Shown: one piece after another, positions 56,040 to 63,780 of the stretch | Numbering within the stretch: the first letter of the stretch is position 1 | Layout of the letters: every line of letters begins with the position of its first letter | Assembly (NCBI GenBank): GCA_002328585.1 | Contig: DCUV01000042.1 | Location: 8,700-72,699, forward strand | DNA length: 64,000 nucleotides | Origin: Spirochaetia bacterium UBA2205 | GTDB lineage: Bacteria > Spirochaetota > UBA4802 > UB4802 | Direction: 5' to 3' | Position numbers and translations under genes: made by a program | The notes under the pieces: generated by a model | Told to the model about the DNA's origin: nothing | Database searches by the model: none | The model's input: the letters and a program-made list of their open reading frames with translations, nothing else

Positions 56040-56297
56040 ATGGTTGAAAAAAATGAGATTATCAACAAATACCGGGTGCATGAAAAGGATACCGGTTCGG
56101 CTGAGGTACAGATTGCTCTTTTAACTGAGCGGATTAATCATCTTACTGAGCATTTTAAGGTGCACATCAAAGATCATCATTCACGACGTGGCTTGCTTAA
56201 GCTGGTAGGTAAACGAAGAAGGCTGCTTGATTATATTAAGAAAAAGGATGTGATGAAGTACAGGGAACTGATTAAATCTCTTGGTATACGAAGGTAG
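56040..56297 (+). CDS. rpsO: 30S ribosomal protein S15
   Basis: 85 residues from ATG 56040. Blocks HEKDTGSAEVQIALLTERINHLTEHF, KDHHSRRGLLKLVGKRRRLLDYIKK and YRELIKSLGIRR are typical of S15. Start choice is uncertain: the GTG at 56010 would read MIGKEDKKHRMV, closer to the usual 88-89 residues, but GGAGG at 56021-56025 would then be inside the coding region. S15 normally regulates its own mRNA. Confidence 0.93.
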   Translation: MVEKNEIINKYRVHEKDTGSAEVQIALLTERINHLTEHFKVHIKDHHSRRGLLKLVGKRRRLLDYIKKKDVMKYRELIKSLGIRR

Positions 56298-56341
56298 AGT
56301 AGAAACAATGGTATTACATTTTAGGTATGAAGGAATGAACA

Positions 56342-58429
56342 ATGAATAAGGAATTTGTAGTAAAAATAGGAAATGATTTAATTCAGTTCAGTACAGGTAT
56401 TTTAGCAAAGCAAGCGGATGGTGCGGTAGCCGTTTCCTGTGGTGAAACCATTGTATTTTCATCTGCTGTTGCCTCAAAAAAGGTTGTAGAAGGGCAGGAT
56501 TTTTTCCCATTAACGGTAGATTACAGGGAAAAGCATTATTCAGCAGGCAAAATACCGGGTGGATTTATTAAGCGTGAGGGCAGGCCAAGCGATAAAGAGA
56601 TACTTACAAGCCGGTTAGCCGACCGTCCCATCCGCCCTCTTTTCCCGGATGATTTTGTCAACGAGGTGCAGATTATTATCTATGTTTTGTCAGCGGACAG
56701 GGAACATCAGCCAGATATCCTGGCAATAAATGCTGCTTCTGCAGCGTTAAGCATCTCAGGTATACCGTTTAAAGGACCGGTTGGCGCTGTAAGAGTTGGA
56801 AGGGTTGATGGGCAATGGATTGTGAATCCATCTTTTCAGGAAATGGAAAACAGTGATATTGACCTTGTTGTAGCCGGTACCAGAAAAGCGGTAACCATGA
56901 TTGAGGGGCAGGCAAAAAATTTATCCGAAGATGCTATGATACAGGCAGTTGAATTTGCCCATGAAAATATCATTAAACTGTGTGAAATCCAGGAAGAATT
57001 AAAAAATGCCTGCGGAAAACCATTAATGCAATATATACCAAAACTGAGCAATAAAGAGCTTGAAAAGGTTATTCGTGATAAGTACTTTACTGCAGTAGAA
57101 AATTTTAAAGAATATACGGAAAAGAAAGCGCGTGAAGATGCAAAAGATGCTATCATAACCGCTATTACCGATGACCTGAAAGAACAATTTCCTGATACGA
57201 TAGCACTTGTTCCTGAGATTGTTGATGCAATGGATGCCGAAGTGATACGTTCACGTATACTTGATGAAGGTTCCCGCCCTGATGGCAGAGGGCTAAACAA
57301 TATTCGTCCTATTGACATAATGGTTGGCATCCTTCCAAGGGCTCATGGTTCGGCGCTGTTTACCCGTGGTCAAACACAAAGCCTTGGGATAGTTACCCTG
57401 GGTACCGGTGCTGATTCACAGCGCATTGACAGCATAGATTTACTGGAAGAATCATATAAGCGCTTCATGCTGCATTACTACTTCCCGCCATTTAGCACTG
57501 GTGAAGTTGGCAGGGTTGGCGGAGTAGGAAGACGCGAGATAGGACATGGCATGCTTGCCGAGCGCGCCATTGAATATGCTATTCCAGATGAGGCGGTATT
57601 TCCGTATACAATACGCGTTGTTTCAGAAGTTTTAGAATCGAACGGTTCATCATCCATGGCAACGGTATGTGCCGGGTCACTTGCTTTGTTTAATGCTGGA
57701 GTGCCAATGAAGGATCAGGTAGCCGGGATTGCTATGGGATTGGTGCTTGAAGGCGAACGATATGCAATCTTAAGTGATATTCAGGGGATTGAGGACCATT
57801 TAGGTGATATGGATTTTAAGGTGGCAGGCACTGCAACGGGTATCACCGCATTTCAGATGGATATCAAGATCGAGGGCATAACTACTGAAATCATGCGCAA
57901 AGCGCTGGAGCAGGCAAAAGAAGGAAGACTCTATATACTGGAAAAGATGAATTCAGTCATTTCCCAACCTGCACAGGAACTATCGCCCCATGCGCCAAAA
58001 ATTGCCGTAATGAAAATTGAGATAGAAAAGATTGGTGAAGTAATAGGACCGGGGGGAAGAGTAATAAAAAAGATTATTGAAGAAACGGGTGCAGAGATTA
58101 ACATAGAACAGGATGGTACTATCTTTATCTCGGCCAATGAACAAAGCGCAATTGATAAGGCGCAACAAGCCATCAAAGGGCTGATAGAAGAGGTTGAGGT
58201 TGGCACTATCTATAAAGGTGTTGTAAAACGTATTACCGACTTTGGTGCATTCGTTGAAGTTTTACCCGGGAAGCAGGGTCTGGTACACATTTCAAAACTT
58301 GATTTTAACCGCGTTGAAAAAGTTAAAGACGTGCTTAATGAAGGCGATGAGGTAATGGTTAAGGTAATAAGCATTGATGATCAGGGCAGGATTAATCTAA
58401 GCCGTAAAGATGCTATGAAAAAACATTAG
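56342..58429 (+). CDS. pnp: polyribonucleotide nucleotidyltransferase (PNPase)
   Basis: 695 residues. A 3'-5' phosphorolytic RNA degradation enzyme. Two RNase PH domains, the first with FFPLTVDYREKHYSAGKIPGGFIKREGRP and the second with DGRGLNNIRPI and HYYFPPFSTGEVGR. A helical linker lies between them, and the C-terminus has KH (IGPGGRVIKKI) and S1 (KRITDFGAFVEVLPGKQGLVHIS). It is next to rpsO, the usual order. ELSPHA contains an iterated-motif copy (AACTATCGC at 57978). Confidence 0.96.
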   Translation: MNKEFVVKIGNDLIQFSTGILAKQADGAVAVSCGETIVFSSAVASKKVVEGQDFFPLTVDYREKHYSAGKIPGGFIKREGRPSDKEILTSRLADRPIRPLFPDDFVNEVQIIIYVLSADREHQPDILAINAASAALSISGIPFKGPVGAVRVGRVDGQWIVNPSFQEMENSDIDLVVAGTRKAVTMIEGQAKNLSEDAMIQAVEFAHENIIKLCEIQEELKNACGKPLMQYIPKLSNKELEKVIRDKYFTAVENFKEYTEKKAREDAKDAIITAITDDLKEQFPDTIALVPEIVDAMDAEVIRSRILDEGSRPDGRGLNNIRPIDIMVGILPRAHGSALFTRGQTQSLGIVTLGTGADSQRIDSIDLLEESYKRFMLHYYFPPFSTGEVGRVGGVGRREIGHGMLAERAIEYAIPDEAVFPYTIRVVSEVLESNGSSSMATVCAGSLALFNAGVPMKDQVAGIAMGLVLEGERYAILSDIQGIEDHLGDMDFKVAGTATGITAFQMDIKIEGITTEIMRKALEQAKEGRLYILEKMNSVISQPAQELSPHAPKIAVMKIEIEKIGEVIGPGGRVIKKIIEETGAEINIEQDGTIFISANEQSAIDKAQQAIKGLIEEVEVGTIYKGVVKRITDFGAFVEVLPGKQGLVHISKLDFNRVEKVKDVLNEGDEVMVKVISIDDQGRINLSRKDAMKKH

Positions 58430-58437
58430 ATTGTCCA

Positions 58438-59700
58438 ATGGTTCATAAATTTACACTTCCTGATGGGCTTGTTGTTTTGTTAGAGCCAATTGATAATGTT
58501 GTATCTATTTCGTGTGGGTTATGGATACAGGTTGGTTCGCGGCACGAAAAAGCCAATGAAATGGGGTATGCCCATTTCATTGAGCATATGCTGTTTAAAG
58601 GTACAGAAAAATACAGCGCAAAAGATATTGCACGCCTTGTTGATAGGGTTGGTGGTCAGCATAATGCAGCTACCAACCGTGAATATACCTGCTATTATAT
58701 CAATGTGGTTTCTGATTATTTAGAACTGGCATGCGAGATATTGTCTGATACCTACTTTAATTCCATCTTTGATGCCGAAGAGATAGAAAAAGAAAAAAAT
58801 GTTGTCCTTGAAGAAATACGCATGTATGAAGATACCCCTGATGAACATATACATGATCTTTTTATGGAAAATATGTTTTATCAAAGTCCTCTTGGTCATC
58901 CTATCCTGGGTGTCGTTGATACGGTTACTACAATTAATAGAGATTCCATTGTTGAGTTTTATAAACAGCATTATAATGATGATAATTGCCTTTTTGCCAT
59001 CTCCGGTAATTTTACTGTTGATAATGCCCGTACTATTATAGAAAAGTATTTTTGCAGTAATTGTTCATCAGAAAATAATGCTCCGGCTGTTATGCCACAA
59101 CCATCGAAACGATTGTACCGCTACCATATGGACAAGGATTTAGAGCAGATTCATCTGTGCATTGGTGCTGATGGATTAAGCAAGGTTGATAATGACAGGT
59201 GGGCATATTATCTATTCAATACTATTTTAGGCGGCAGCATGTCATCACGCCTTTTTCAAAATATACGTGAAAAAGAGGGTTTGTGCTACAGCATCTATTG
59301 TTTTCATTCGTCGTTTATGGATACCGGCATTTTTGGAATCTATTGCGGGACATCCCCGTCACAATATAATAAATTATTACCATTGATTGCCAATGAGTGC
59401 AAACAAATTGTATCACAGGGTATTACCCATGAAGAGCTTTCGGATGCCAAAAGCTATTTAATTGGCAACATGGCATTGAGCCTGGAGAGTACTGAAGTGC
59501 GCATGAGCCATATAGCAAAAAATGAGATGATCTATGGGCGACATTTCACATTTCAGGAGATAGTGCGTGAAATACAAACCGTAACCATGGATGACTTTAT
59601 GCGTATTGCCTTCCGCATCTTTAACAATGCACAGTTTTCGCTTGTGACAATTGGAAAACTCCCCCAGCATCATATAGATACCTTTCATCTTGATTTGTAA
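58438..59700 (+). CDS. M16-family zinc peptidase
   Basis: 420 residues. The inverted zinc motif HFIEH is at residues 46-50 (H46, E49, H50), with the third-ligand Glu in NVVLEEIRMYEDTPDEH near 125. The C-terminal half is the catalytically inert partner domain, with GLCYSIYCF in it. M16 peptidases degrade short peptides or process proteins. An M16 gene after pnp is a common bacterial arrangement. Confidence 0.93.
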   Translation: MVHKFTLPDGLVVLLEPIDNVVSISCGLWIQVGSRHEKANEMGYAHFIEHMLFKGTEKYSAKDIARLVDRVGGQHNAATNREYTCYYINVVSDYLELACEILSDTYFNSIFDAEEIEKEKNVVLEEIRMYEDTPDEHIHDLFMENMFYQSPLGHPILGVVDTVTTINRDSIVEFYKQHYNDDNCLFAISGNFTVDNARTIIEKYFCSNCSSENNAPAVMPQPSKRLYRYHMDKDLEQIHLCIGADGLSKVDNDRWAYYLFNTILGGSMSSRLFQNIREKEGLCYSIYCFHSSFMDTGIFGIYCGTSPSQYNKLLPLIANECKQIVSQGITHEELSDAKSYLIGNMALSLESTEVRMSHIAKNEMIYGRHFTFQEIVREIQTVTMDDFMRIAFRIFNNAQFSLVTIGKLPQHHIDTFHLDL

Positions 59701-59701
59701 T

Positions 59702-59715
59702 GCGATAGTAACTGT
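59702..59715 (+). repeat. iterated motif copy GCGATAGTAACTGT
   Basis: Starts two bases after the M16 stop codon, at the boundary between the conserved cluster and the island. Confidence 0.55.
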
Positions 59716-59793
59716 ATAGTATTGTGAAGATTCTAATATTGATATAGTGATATAGGCTTTGCTGGATTGGATGATAAATATTTTTTTAACGCT

Positions 59794-59907
59794 ATGTCCT
59801 TTATTTCAGCATATATGGGACGTGATGTGGATATCATCCAGCAAGAACAACACCGGTTGAGCGATGTCATCCGTAAAGAAGGAATACTATGGAACAAGAA
59901 ACATTAG
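59794..59907 (+). CDS. possible 37-residue ORF
   Basis: ATG 59794 to TAG 59905-59907 encodes a short protein with AYMGRDVDIIQQEQHRLSD then a VIRKEG segment. No family was recognised. It may be a remnant or a small gene at the edge of the accessory island. Confidence 0.2.
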   Translation: MSFISAYMGRDVDIIQQEQHRLSDVIRKEGILWNKKH

Positions 59908-59934
59908 CAAAAAAAAGATAAATTCTATAAACGC

Positions 59935-59963
59935 TTGACAAAATTGAGTCAAAATAGTACTCA
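59935..59963 (+). promoter_or_regulatory. promoter-operator of the winged-helix regulator, leaderless layout
   Basis: TTGACA (59935-59940), 17 bases, TACTCA (59958-59963). TGAGT at 59945-59949 is inverted relative to ACTCA inside the -10. A start seven bases after the -10 falls on the A of the gene's ATG at 59970, with no ribosome site. The same layout recurs at 61080-61108. Confidence 0.65.
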
Positions 59964-59969
59964 TTAACC

Positions 59970-60506
59970 ATGTTAGATGCCATCATAACATCAAAAACGC
60001 GCCTTAAGATACTGCTCAAGTTTTTTATCAATCCCAGCACAAAAGGCTACTTACGTGAGCTGTCGGCACAGATGAATGAGTCCACCAATGCTGTGCGCGT
60101 GGAGCTAGACCGCCTTGTTGAAGCAGGCTATTTAGAGCGGAACGCAAACGGCAACAAGGTGTATTACAACGCCAACACCATGCATCCACTGTATAAGGAC
60201 ATACACAGTGTGGTAAAAAAATATTTAGGCATTGATGTGCTCATTGACAGTGTGCTTGCCAAGCTGGGGAAGGTGCATGAGGCGTATATCGTTGGCGACT
60301 ATTCAAGGGGCATTGACAGCGGCATCATTGATGTTGTCATCATAGGAACGGTTGATTACACCTATTTAGCGCAGTTGATTAGCAAAGCTGAAACTATTAT
60401 CAAACGGAAGATACGTCCGCTGGTACTATCGCCCAGCGAAAAAAAGAAGTATGACCAGTTGCTCCACTTTGCCCAGGCATTGCTGGTGTGGCACAATGGA
60501 AGGTAA
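59970..60506 (+). CDS. winged-helix regulator fused to a degenerate nucleotidyltransferase-like domain
   Basis: 178 residues. Residues 1-75 form an ArsR-like winged helix (LRELSAQMNESTNAVRVELDRLVEAGYLERNANGNKVYYNAN), the usual layout for a repressor. Residues 100-170 resemble an MNT-type nucleotidyltransferase: YIVGDYSRGIDSGIIDVVIIG stands where a GSxARGxxSDIDL motif is expected, but the first Ser and the acidic pair are changed, so it is probably a ligand sensor and not an enzyme. It overlaps the NusG-like gene by 11 bases. The promoter inverted repeat suggests that it represses itself (inference). Confidence 0.8.
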   Translation: MLDAIITSKTRLKILLKFFINPSTKGYLRELSAQMNESTNAVRVELDRLVEAGYLERNANGNKVYYNANTMHPLYKDIHSVVKKYLGIDVLIDSVLAKLGKVHEAYIVGDYSRGIDSGIIDVVIIGTVDYTYLAQLISKAETIIKRKIRPLVLSPSEKKKYDQLLHFAQALLVWHNGR

Positions 60507-60996
60507 CTGGTATGCCGTTTATGTACGCTCGCGCCATGAGTTTATGGTGGAAGCGGCATTGGCGCACAAAAGCTTGCAGACATTTTTGCCAGCCGTTGAG
60601 CGCCTTCGTCAGTGGAAGGACCGCAAAAAGAAGATTCTATTCCCCTTGTTTCCCGGTTATCTATTTGTACAGTGCAATGGTGATGCTGCCCATTTTTTGG
60701 CGGTTCTGAAGACAAAGGGAGTGGTAAAAATTCTGGGCGATAGCTCCGGATATCAGCCTGTTCCCCTGCAGCAGATTGAAAGCCTTAAAACAATGGTTGC
60801 CGGCAGATGCACATTGGATGAGTATCCCTATTTAAAAAAAGGGCAGAAGGTACGGATTGCATCAGGACCGCTTGCCGGAGTTTGCGGGATACTGGTAAAA
60901 AAGGGGTCAGAGCATACGGTGGTGGTGAGTATTGACCTGCTGCAGAAGGGCGTGGCGGTAACGGTGGATGGCGCCAGCGTTGAACCGCTTGTTTGA
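60496..60996 (+). CDS. NusG-family transcription elongation paralogue (UpxY/LoaP/RfaH-like)
   Basis: 166 residues from ATG 60496; 60451 would add a leader within the regulator gene. The NGN domain (WYAVYVRSRHEF, then KKILFPLFPGYLFVQ) binds RNA polymerase, and the KOW domain (KGQKVRIASGPLAGVCGIL) is near the C-terminus. It is shorter than general NusG and is paired with a winged-helix regulator, the layout used to activate long polysaccharide or secondary-metabolite operons. No such operon follows here. Confidence 0.85.
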   Translation: MEGNWYAVYVRSRHEFMVEAALAHKSLQTFLPAVERLRQWKDRKKKILFPLFPGYLFVQCNGDAAHFLAVLKTKGVVKILGDSSGYQPVPLQQIESLKTMVAGRCTLDEYPYLKKGQKVRIASGPLAGVCGILVKKGSEHTVVVSIDLLQKGVAVTVDGASVEPLV

Positions 60997-61079
60997 AGCA
61001 CAAAAAAGTATTGACTGCTCCCTCCTTCACAATGGTATACAGGGATTGCCACAATTTTACAAAAACATTATAAAAGTGC

Positions 61080-61108
61080 TTGACAATAATGAGTAACTAT
61101 TTTACTCA
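61080..61108 (+). promoter_or_regulatory. second promoter with the TGAGT/ACTCA layout
   Basis: TTGACA (61080-61085), 17 bases, TACTCA (61103-61108), with TGAGTA at 61090-61095, making a perfect 6-base inverted repeat with the -10. The spacing of every element equals that of 59935-59963. It probably drives the AbiEii module. Confidence 0.6.
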
Positions 61109-61156
61109 TTTTTAATAAGCAGTGTCATACTGTATCGTTTTTTTATTATTATACGC

Positions 61157-61375
61157 ATGAAGCTATATAGAGCGATAGTTATTGGTAAAGCTCAGGTGCA
61201 AAAAAATGCCTGTAACTGAGAGGGCGAAGCTTTGGGTCATAATCTCTGGCATGAACATAGAGGGTATACTAATAAGCTTGACGAGGGAATTAAGAAGTGC
61301 TACGGTTACAGCAGCAAAGCGCATAAATGGTGTAAAAAGAATGGCAGCGCTATGGAAGCGGTTTATATACTATAA
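61157..61375 (+). pseudogene. broken ORF before the AbiEii module
   Basis: A frame from ATG 61157 reads 20 codons, meets TGA, then continues open as EGEALGHNLWHEHRGYTNK and on to the TAA ending at 61375. The ALGHNL segment faintly resembles a HEPN-type motif. It may be a decayed gene or simply chance open frame. Confidence 0.25.
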
Positions 61376-61405
61376 AACATGTATGGTATATATCAGGTAA
61401 CTATC

Positions 61406-61696
61406 GTGGACATAAAAGAAAAGATTATTAAAGAATGCTTCTGGGACTATTCCATGACGCCGCAAAAAATTGATGCAATTGTGCATTCAGATGATAAACG
61501 ATTAAAGCAAAAGCTTTTTACAAAGATTATGCACAATGCAACGGATAAACTTGCTGCCGTCATGATTTTTAAAGATGAGGATATAAAAGAGTTGCTGGAT
61601 GCTGCCGACAAAACAAATGATGATATTAAACTTTTACGGAATATACTCCTTAACGAAACAAATACGATAGAGAGACTGAGGTGGAAAAAGCGGTAG
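61406..61696 (+). CDS. small protein partnered with the AbiEii-like gene (candidate antitoxin)
   Basis: 96 residues from GTG 61406 (MDIKEKIIKECFWDYSMTP), preceded by AGGTAA; the longer 61379 start adds nine weak residues. A helical protein: KLFTKIMHNATDKLAAVMIF and LLDAADKTNDDIKLLRNILL. Its 3' end overlaps the nucleotidyltransferase gene by 16 bases, the usual layout of a small upstream partner for AbiEii-type proteins. The start codon is built into an iterated-motif copy (AACTATCG then TGGAC). It is not AbiEi, which has a winged helix. Confidence 0.6.
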   Translation: MDIKEKIIKECFWDYSMTPQKIDAIVHSDDKRLKQKLFTKIMHNATDKLAAVMIFKDEDIKELLDAADKTNDDIKLLRNILLNETNTIERLRWKKR

Positions 61697-62337
61697 ATTT
61701 TTCAACAATGTATAATCTTCAGGATTTATTTTTACAGGTAGTGTTTTCATTACAGAACAACTTTTACCTTACTGGCGGAACAGCACTTCATAGATTTTAT
61801 TATAAACTTAGATATTCTGATGATTTAGATTTTTTTACCCATAATGATATGTTGTTTGGTGAAAGTATCAACGAAATTATGGATAACCTCAAAAATAAAA
61901 ATTTACGGTATAAACGAATAGTGCAGTCAAAAGATTTTCAACGCTTGCAATTTGAGGATATGTTGCAGGTTGATTTTGTAAACGATATGACCTATAGAGA
62001 AGGTAAAAGTGTTTTGTTTGGTAATTTCAGGATTGATAACAAAATGAATATATTAGCTAACAAAGTTGGTGCAATAGTAAATAGGGATGAGGAAAAAGAT
62101 GTTTTTGATCTTGTAGCACTGGCTGCACATGAAGCTTTTTCGTGGGATAGTGTTTTTACCATTACCAATAAAAAGTGCAATGTGGATAGGGCTACAGTAA
62201 TGCACAGGCTTTTAACATTTCCATTAGAATGGCTTGAGAATATTAAAACCATAAGCCCATTTACCATTACCAGGCAAATGATTGAAATACTATGTGACGA
62301 TATTAAAAATAATAGGGATAATTCGTTACACCAATAG
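61681..62337 (+). CDS. AbiEii/AbiGii-type nucleotidyltransferase (type IV toxin family)
   Basis: 218 residues from GTG 61681. FYLTGGTALHRFYYKLRYSDDLDFF is the family signature: GGT, the Arg region and the DDLDF pair of metal-binding Asp residues are all intact. The family transfers nucleotides to tRNA or other targets and confers phage abortive infection in the AbiE system. It is the likely effector of this module, with the overlapping small gene upstream as candidate partner. Confidence 0.82.
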   Translation: MEKAVDFSTMYNLQDLFLQVVFSLQNNFYLTGGTALHRFYYKLRYSDDLDFFTHNDMLFGESINEIMDNLKNKNLRYKRIVQSKDFQRLQFEDMLQVDFVNDMTYREGKSVLFGNFRIDNKMNILANKVGAIVNRDEEKDVFDLVALAAHEAFSWDSVFTITNKKCNVDRATVMHRLLTFPLEWLENIKTISPFTITRQMIEILCDDIKNNRDNSLHQ

Positions 62338-62379
62338 TATGCAGGGGTATGTGGTTTTGGTTAATACATAAAAAATACT

Positions 62380-62407
62380 TTGACATGCTCATAGAAAATA
62401 GTATACT
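62380..62407 (+). promoter_or_regulatory. promoter of the coiled-coil gene
   Basis: TTGACA (62380-62385), 16 bases, TATACT (62402-62407), 28 bases before ATG 62435, with AGGAGG in between. Confidence 0.65.
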
Positions 62408-62434
62408 ATATATAAAACAGGAGGAATTGTACCC

Positions 62435-63103
62435 ATGGGATATGCACTAAGGATATACGAAGCATTTAAAGATGATGAAACAAAGGCAAAGCTATTATCT
62501 GAATTTATAGAGCAGGTAGAGCAGGTTATATTAAATAATCAGTTATCCACACGGCAGGACGTAACGATGTCCGAATTAAAGCTAACCAGAGAGATAGAGC
62601 AGACACGCGGTGAGATAAAAGAGGTTGAGTTAAAGCTTACCAAAGAGATAGAACAGGTGCGAGCTGATTTAACCAAAGAGATAGAGCAGACACGCGGTGA
62701 GATAAAAGAGGTTGAGTTAAAGCTTACCAAAGAGATAGAACAGGTGCGAGCTGATTTAACCAAAGAGATAGAGCAGGTACGAGGCGAGATAAAAGAGGTT
62801 GAATTAAAGCTAACCAGAGAGATAGAGCAGGTGCGAGCTGATTTAACCAGGGATATAGAGCAAGTACGGGCTGATTTAACCAGGGAGATAGAACAGGTAC
62901 GCGGTGAGATAAAAGAGGTTGAATTAAAGCTAACCAGAGAGATAGAGCAAGTACGGGCTGGTGTAAAAGAAACAGAAGTACGGTTAACAGAAAAAATACA
63001 TGAAGTAAAGATAAGCACCATACGGTGGATTGTAACATTATTTATAACGCAGACCATTACCATAATTGGTATTATAGCGGGATTGTTTCAGGTGATGAAA
63101 TAA
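62435..63103 (+). CDS. membrane-tethered coiled-coil protein of near-identical repeats
   Basis: 222 residues. An N-terminal helical part (about 1-45), then repeats of the 11-residue unit LTKEIEQVRAD, interrupted by 7-residue inserts (GEIKEVE), forming a hendecad/heptad coiled coil to about residue 195, and finally a hydrophobic helix (about 198-218) near the C-terminus. The DNA repeats are nearly identical over 87-base composite units. Similar coiled-coil proteins (DUF1640-like) are often near toxins or mobile genes. Function unknown. Confidence 0.75.
   Translation: MGYALRIYEAFKDDETKAKLLSEFIEQVEQVILNNQLSTRQDVTMSELKLTREIEQTRGEIKEVELKLTKEIEQVRADLTKEIEQTRGEIKEVELKLTKEIEQVRADLTKEIEQVRGEIKEVELKLTREIEQVRADLTRDIEQVRADLTREIEQVRGEIKEVELKLTREIEQVRAGVKETEVRLTEKIHEVKISTIRWIVTLFITQTITIIGIIAGLFQVMK
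62574..62950. repeat. tandem near-identical DNA repeats within the coiled-coil gene
   Basis: Composite units of 87 bases (18 + 11 codons) recur with very few changes, for example AAAGAGATAGAACAGGTGCG and GGTGAGATAAAAGAGGTTGA. The low divergence at synonymous sites suggests recent copy-number change by slippage or recombination. Confidence 0.7.
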
Positions 63104-63205
63104 TACATATTAATGTTTAGTGGATACATTAAGAGTAACTCGCAGGCGGGGCACTATTGTAATATGCTATAACAGGTATCTGGCGATAGTAACTGGTAAA
63201 AAATG

Positions 63206-63238
63206 ATGGATATTGAATGGATATTGAATGGATATTGA
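63206..63238 (+). repeat. three tandem 11-base repeats at the MNT start codon
   Basis: ATGGATATTGA is repeated three times in a row (63206-63216, 63217-63227, 63228-63238), each starting with ATG in a different reading frame. Only the third is in frame with the nucleotidyltransferase. Confidence 0.8.
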
Positions 63239-63556
63239 ACAATTAAAAACAGAAATTGTTACACGCTTAAAGCCTTTAAACCCCTATAAGATTATACTGT
63301 TTGGAAGCTATGCGTATGGCAACCCCACTGGAGATAGTGATATAGATTTGTATGAGTAACCAATAATGATTTTATGCCGCAAAGCTACAAGGAAAATATG
63401 GATGTTCATTTAAAAGTAGCACGAGCACTGCAAGATTTTTTACAGGAATACCCAACAGATCTGATAACACACACAAAAACGATGCACAAAAAATTTTTAG
63501 AATTAAACAGCTCATTTTCAAAAGAGATTGTTTCAAAAGGTATATCACTGTTATGA
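63228..63556 (+). pseudogene. frameshifted MNT-type nucleotidyltransferase
   Basis: The first part (63228-63359) reads PYKIILFGSYAYG then DSDIDLYE and a stop; GSYAYG...DSDIDL is the MNT signature. The missing part continues in another frame: from 63356 the codons give VTNNDFMPQSY, then KENMDVHLKVARALQDFLQEY to TGA at 63554-63556. So two extra bases or one missing base near 63354 split the gene. This is the NTase half of a HEPN/MNT toxin-antitoxin pair, with its partner next. Confidence 0.85.
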
Positions 63557-63780
63557 GCTTGATATTAGCAAAAGAGTAGATGAAAGCTGCGTATGACGAT
63601 ATATGTGCTATACATGGAATTATCAGAAATCTATATCTTACCAATGTAGTGGCTTTTCATGCTGAGCAAGCAATTGAAAAATCTTTAAAAGCACTGCTTT
63701 TATTTATGGGTAAAGATGTACCAAAGATTCATTCATTAAATAAATTGTTTAAAATATTCGTTTATAGTCTAAAATGTTGT
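63553..63780 (+). pseudogene. HEPN-domain toxin gene with nonsense codon and truncated end
   Basis: The expected start ATG 63553 overlaps the MNT stop. It reads MSLILAKE, then TAG at 63577 where related proteins have a Trp codon, and continues MKAAYDDICAIHGIIRN. FHAEQAIEKSLKALL is the HEPN signature. The homology stops at IHSLNKLFKI, after which the sequence becomes unlike HEPN and leads into the IS-like element. So the toxin has lost both its beginning and its end. Confidence 0.8.

Larger units (their letters stand above)
60997..61405. other. 409-base region with a promoter and a broken ORF
   Basis: Holds the promoter at 61080-61108, iterated-motif copies at 61172-61184 and 61399-61406 in opposite orientations, and a reading frame broken by TGA (61157-61375). 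No intact gene. Confidence 0.5.

Noticed and set aside
56836..57330. 164-residue ORF on the minus strand
   Set aside because: It lies wholly inside pnp, which is unambiguous on the plus strand.
62539..63063. 174-residue antisense ORF
   Set aside because: It is the opposite strand of the repeat-rich coiled-coil gene and repeats as an artefact of it.
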